A DNA stretch of 6,789 nucleotides from Prevotellaceae bacterium (GTDB lineage Bacteria; Bacteroidota; Bacteroidia; Bacteroidales; UBA932). Where the stretch lies: contig JAIRZR010000089.1 in the NCBI GenBank assembly GCA_031267155.1, positions 1 to 6,789 of the forward strand, written 5' to 3'. The position numbers were made by a program, and so were the translations under genes. The notes below the pieces were generated by a model. It was not told the DNA's origin and did not search any database. It saw only the letters and a program-made list of their open reading frames with translations. Shown here one piece after another: positions 5,199 through 6,789 of this stretch; within the stretch, counting starts at the first letter, position 1, and every line of letters begins with the position of its first letter.

Positions 5199-5735
5199 AT
5201 GAATTTTGACGAATTGATTCTCAACAGGCAAAGCGACCGCAAATACGACATAAACAGAGCGGTCGAAGAAGAAAAGCTGATGGAATGTATCATCTCTGCA
5301 GGACAGGCTCCTTCGGCATGTAACGCCCAGCCATGGAAGTTTATTATTGTCAGGGATAATGCGCTTAAAACGCAGGTATGCGACTGCGCCGTAAGCATGG
5401 GACTGAACAGATTTTGCGCCGACGCTCCCGCTGTTGTCGCCCTGGTGCTTGAAAAACCGAATTTCACCTCGAAAATCGGAAGCGTGCTGAAGGGAAAGGA
5501 ATATACGCTGATAGACACAGGCATAGTAGCGTATCATTTTTGCCTGAAAGCCGGCGATCTCGGTCTTGGAACATGCATGATCGGCTGGTTTGACGAGAAG
5601 AAAGTAAAGAAACTGCTGGATATCCCGTCATCAAAAAGAGTGCCACTGCTTATTACAGCCGGATACCGGGCAGGAGATTTAAGGAAGAAAGCGAGGAAAA
5701 AACTGTCTGATATCTATAGCGTTGACAGGTATTGA
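5199..5735 (+). CDS. Nitroreductase-family FMN oxidoreductase
   Basis: 178 aa, typical of the short NAD(P)H-dependent nitroreductase-like proteins. These bind FMN as homodimers in the cytoplasm and reduce nitro groups, quinones or other acceptors; the physiological substrate is usually unknown, as here. Seen: the N-terminal RQSDRKYD motif (10-17) with Arg10, Ser12 and Arg14 in the usual FMN-phosphate-binding positions; APSACNAQPWKFIIV (37-51), the conserved P-S-x-x-N-x-Q-P-W segment; and DTGIVAYHFCLKAGDLGLGTCMIG (106-129), the late helix plus glycine-rich strand of the family. It has a Lys/Arg-rich C-terminus (162-168, RKKARKK). There is no signal peptide. The ATG at 5199 puts the FMN motif at the usual distance. 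It is mid-operon: 17 bp after the YD-repeat gene, 2 bp before the glycosyltransferase. It could be a housekeeping redox enzyme carried in the operon. Confidence 0.92.
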   Translation: MNFDELILNRQSDRKYDINRAVEEEKLMECIISAGQAPSACNAQPWKFIIVRDNALKTQVCDCAVSMGLNRFCADAPAVVALVLEKPNFTSKIGSVLKGKEYTLIDTGIVAYHFCLKAGDLGLGTCMIGWFDEKKVKKLLDIPSSKRVPLLITAGYRAGDLRKKARKKLSDIYSVDRY

Positions 5736-5737
5736 TC

Positions 5738-6789
5738 ATGAACAGAACCGATATTTGCGTAATCATACCCACGTATAACAATGAGGGCGCTCTGGCTGAT
5801 GTGATCGAAAAGACTCTCTCGCAGGGCTTCCATCTTATTGCAGTGAATGACGGTTCTACAGACGGCACGGCGGAACTGTTGGCGGGCTATGCCTCACACC
5901 TGACTCTCATATCCTGTCCTGTCAACCGGGGAAAGGGTTTCGCCCTGCGGCAGGGTTTTGCAAAAGCCTGTGAAGAAGGGTTTTCGTATGCCATCACTCT
6001 GGATTCCGACGGTCAGCACAGTCCGGAAAACATCGGTCTTTTTGTCGAAAAGCTTAACGAAACGGGCGAATCCCTTATCATAGGAAACAGGAATGTCGTA
6101 ATCGGAAATGTTCCGGCAAAAAATACATTCGGCAAAAAGTTCTCCAATTTCTGGTTTTGGATCGAAACGTGGAAAAGATGCAAAGACACTCAAAGCGGAT
6201 TCAGGCTGTATCCTCTAAGACCGTTGCTGAAAAAACATTTTTATACCGACCGCTTTGAGTTTGAGGTCGAATCGCTTGTCCGCCTGGCATGGGATAATAT
6301 TCCGGTACACGAAGTCGATATTCCGGTAAGGTATTTTTCGAAGGAAAACCGGGTCTCGCATTTCCGTCCCGCCACCGATTTTTTCAGGATAAGCGTTCTG
6401 AACAGCATTTTAGTGATTTTGGCATATCTGTGGTTTCTTCCCCGCCTGTTTTTCCTGAAAATGAAGAATAAAACATGGAAAGAACTGTTCAATCCGGAAG
6501 AGAGCAATTTAAAGAAAGCACAAAGTCTTGCGTTCGGCATTTTTATGGGAATAATACCGATATGGGGATTCCAGATGATTGCGGCTTTTGCCCTTGCGGC
6601 AGTCCTGAAATTGAATAAAACGCTTGTACTGCTTGCATCCAATATAAGCATGCCGGTAATGATTCCGGCGATTGTGTTCGGAAGCCTCTGGCTCGGGAGT
6701 CTCGTCCTGAATACCGGAGATGCAGTAAAATTCAACAGCGATATATCACTCCAAAGTGTTGGCGACATGATATTTCAATACATAATCGG
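5738..6789 (+). CDS. GT2 glycosyltransferase fused to DUF2062 (3' end cut off)
   Basis: 350 codons from ATG at 5738 to the window edge with no stop, so partial. Residues 1-215 are a GT-A fold GT2 domain of the polyprenyl-phosphate sugar transferase (DPM1-like) type: VIIPTYNNEG (8-17), VNDGSTDGT (36-44), NRGKGFALRQGF (63-74), the metal-binding LDSDGQH with Asp89-x-Asp91, and DTQSGFRLYPL (150-160). A hydrophobic segment at about 217-240 follows, then a DUF2062 domain from about 255 (AQSLAFGIFMGIIPIWGFQ, SNISMPVMIPAIVFGS) with two or more membrane helices. The likely job is transferring a sugar from a nucleotide donor to a lipid carrier or lipid at the inner face of the cytoplasmic membrane; donor and acceptor cannot be told. 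The start lies 2 bp after the nitroreductase stop, so translation is probably coupled. No catalytic residue is missing. Confidence 0.92.
   Translation, partial: MNRTDICVIIPTYNNEGALADVIEKTLSQGFHLIAVNDGSTDGTAELLAGYASHLTLISCPVNRGKGFALRQGFAKACEEGFSYAITLDSDGQHSPENIGLFVEKLNETGESLIIGNRNVVIGNVPAKNTFGKKFSNFWFWIETWKRCKDTQSGFRLYPLRPLLKKHFYTDRFEFEVESLVRLAWDNIPVHEVDIPVRYFSKENRVSHFRPATDFFRISVLNSILVILAYLWFLPRLFFLKMKNKTWKELFNPEESNLKKAQSLAFGIFMGIIPIWGFQMIAAFALAAVLKLNKTLVLLASNISMPVMIPAIVFGSLWLGSLVLNTGDAVKFNSDISLQSVGDMIFQYII

Noticed and set aside
6241..6768. 175-codon minus-strand open frame
   Set aside because: It overlaps the GT2-DUF2062 gene, whose catalytic motifs and membrane segments are unmistakable on the plus strand.

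Overview
The window looks like a chromosomal segment from a member of the Bacteroidales (Bacteroides or a close relative; I cannot fix the genus). The reasons are promoters of the Bacteroidetes type (TTTG around -33, TAnnTTTG around -7), almost no Shine-Dalgarno sites, AT-rich spacers between mid-GC genes, and gene families typical of this order: a DUF6261-like protein, a four-helix-bundle 'suffix' protein remnant, a YD-repeat lipoprotein, and a GT2-DUF2062 fusion. These family names are from memory of the families, not from a search.

Left part (1-2291) is accessory in character. Positions 5-151 hold a dense palindromic element with a long imperfect foldback and several perfect small hairpins. 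An AT-rich spacer follows, with a possible -7 box at 319-326. Then come 3.3 copies of a 42-bp tandem repeat (374-514), each copy able to form two hairpins, lying in what would be the 5' leader of the next gene. That gene (575-1510, +) is a DUF6261-like helical protein with a C-terminal Ig-like domain. It ends at a strong terminator (1536-1573). Facing it on the minus strand is a broken gene (1893 down to 1686): the N-terminal half of a four-helix-bundle protein with a one-base frameshift and a lost C-terminus. Its leader carries a decayed 9-bp repeat and a good -7 box.

Right part (2292-6789) is a compact run of plus-strand genes. A secreted sialate O-acetylesterase-family SGNH hydrolase (2292-3707) is followed 27 bp later by rlmH (GTG start), the 23S rRNA pseudouridine-1915 methyltransferase. 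A near-perfect Bacteroidetes promoter (4236-4267) then starts a tight operon: a YD-repeat (RHS-like) exported protein, an FMN nitroreductase (17-bp gap), and a GT2 polyprenyl-phosphate-type glycosyltransferase fused to a DUF2062 membrane domain (2-bp gap). The last gene runs off the window after 350 codons.

How the genes work together: the esterase and the glycosyltransferase suggest glycan handling at the envelope, but no pathway is evident and rlmH is a housekeeping gene. I see no CRISPR array, tRNA, rRNA, transposase or toxin-antitoxin pair. The most unusual material is the structured repeat leader upstream of the DUF6261-like gene.
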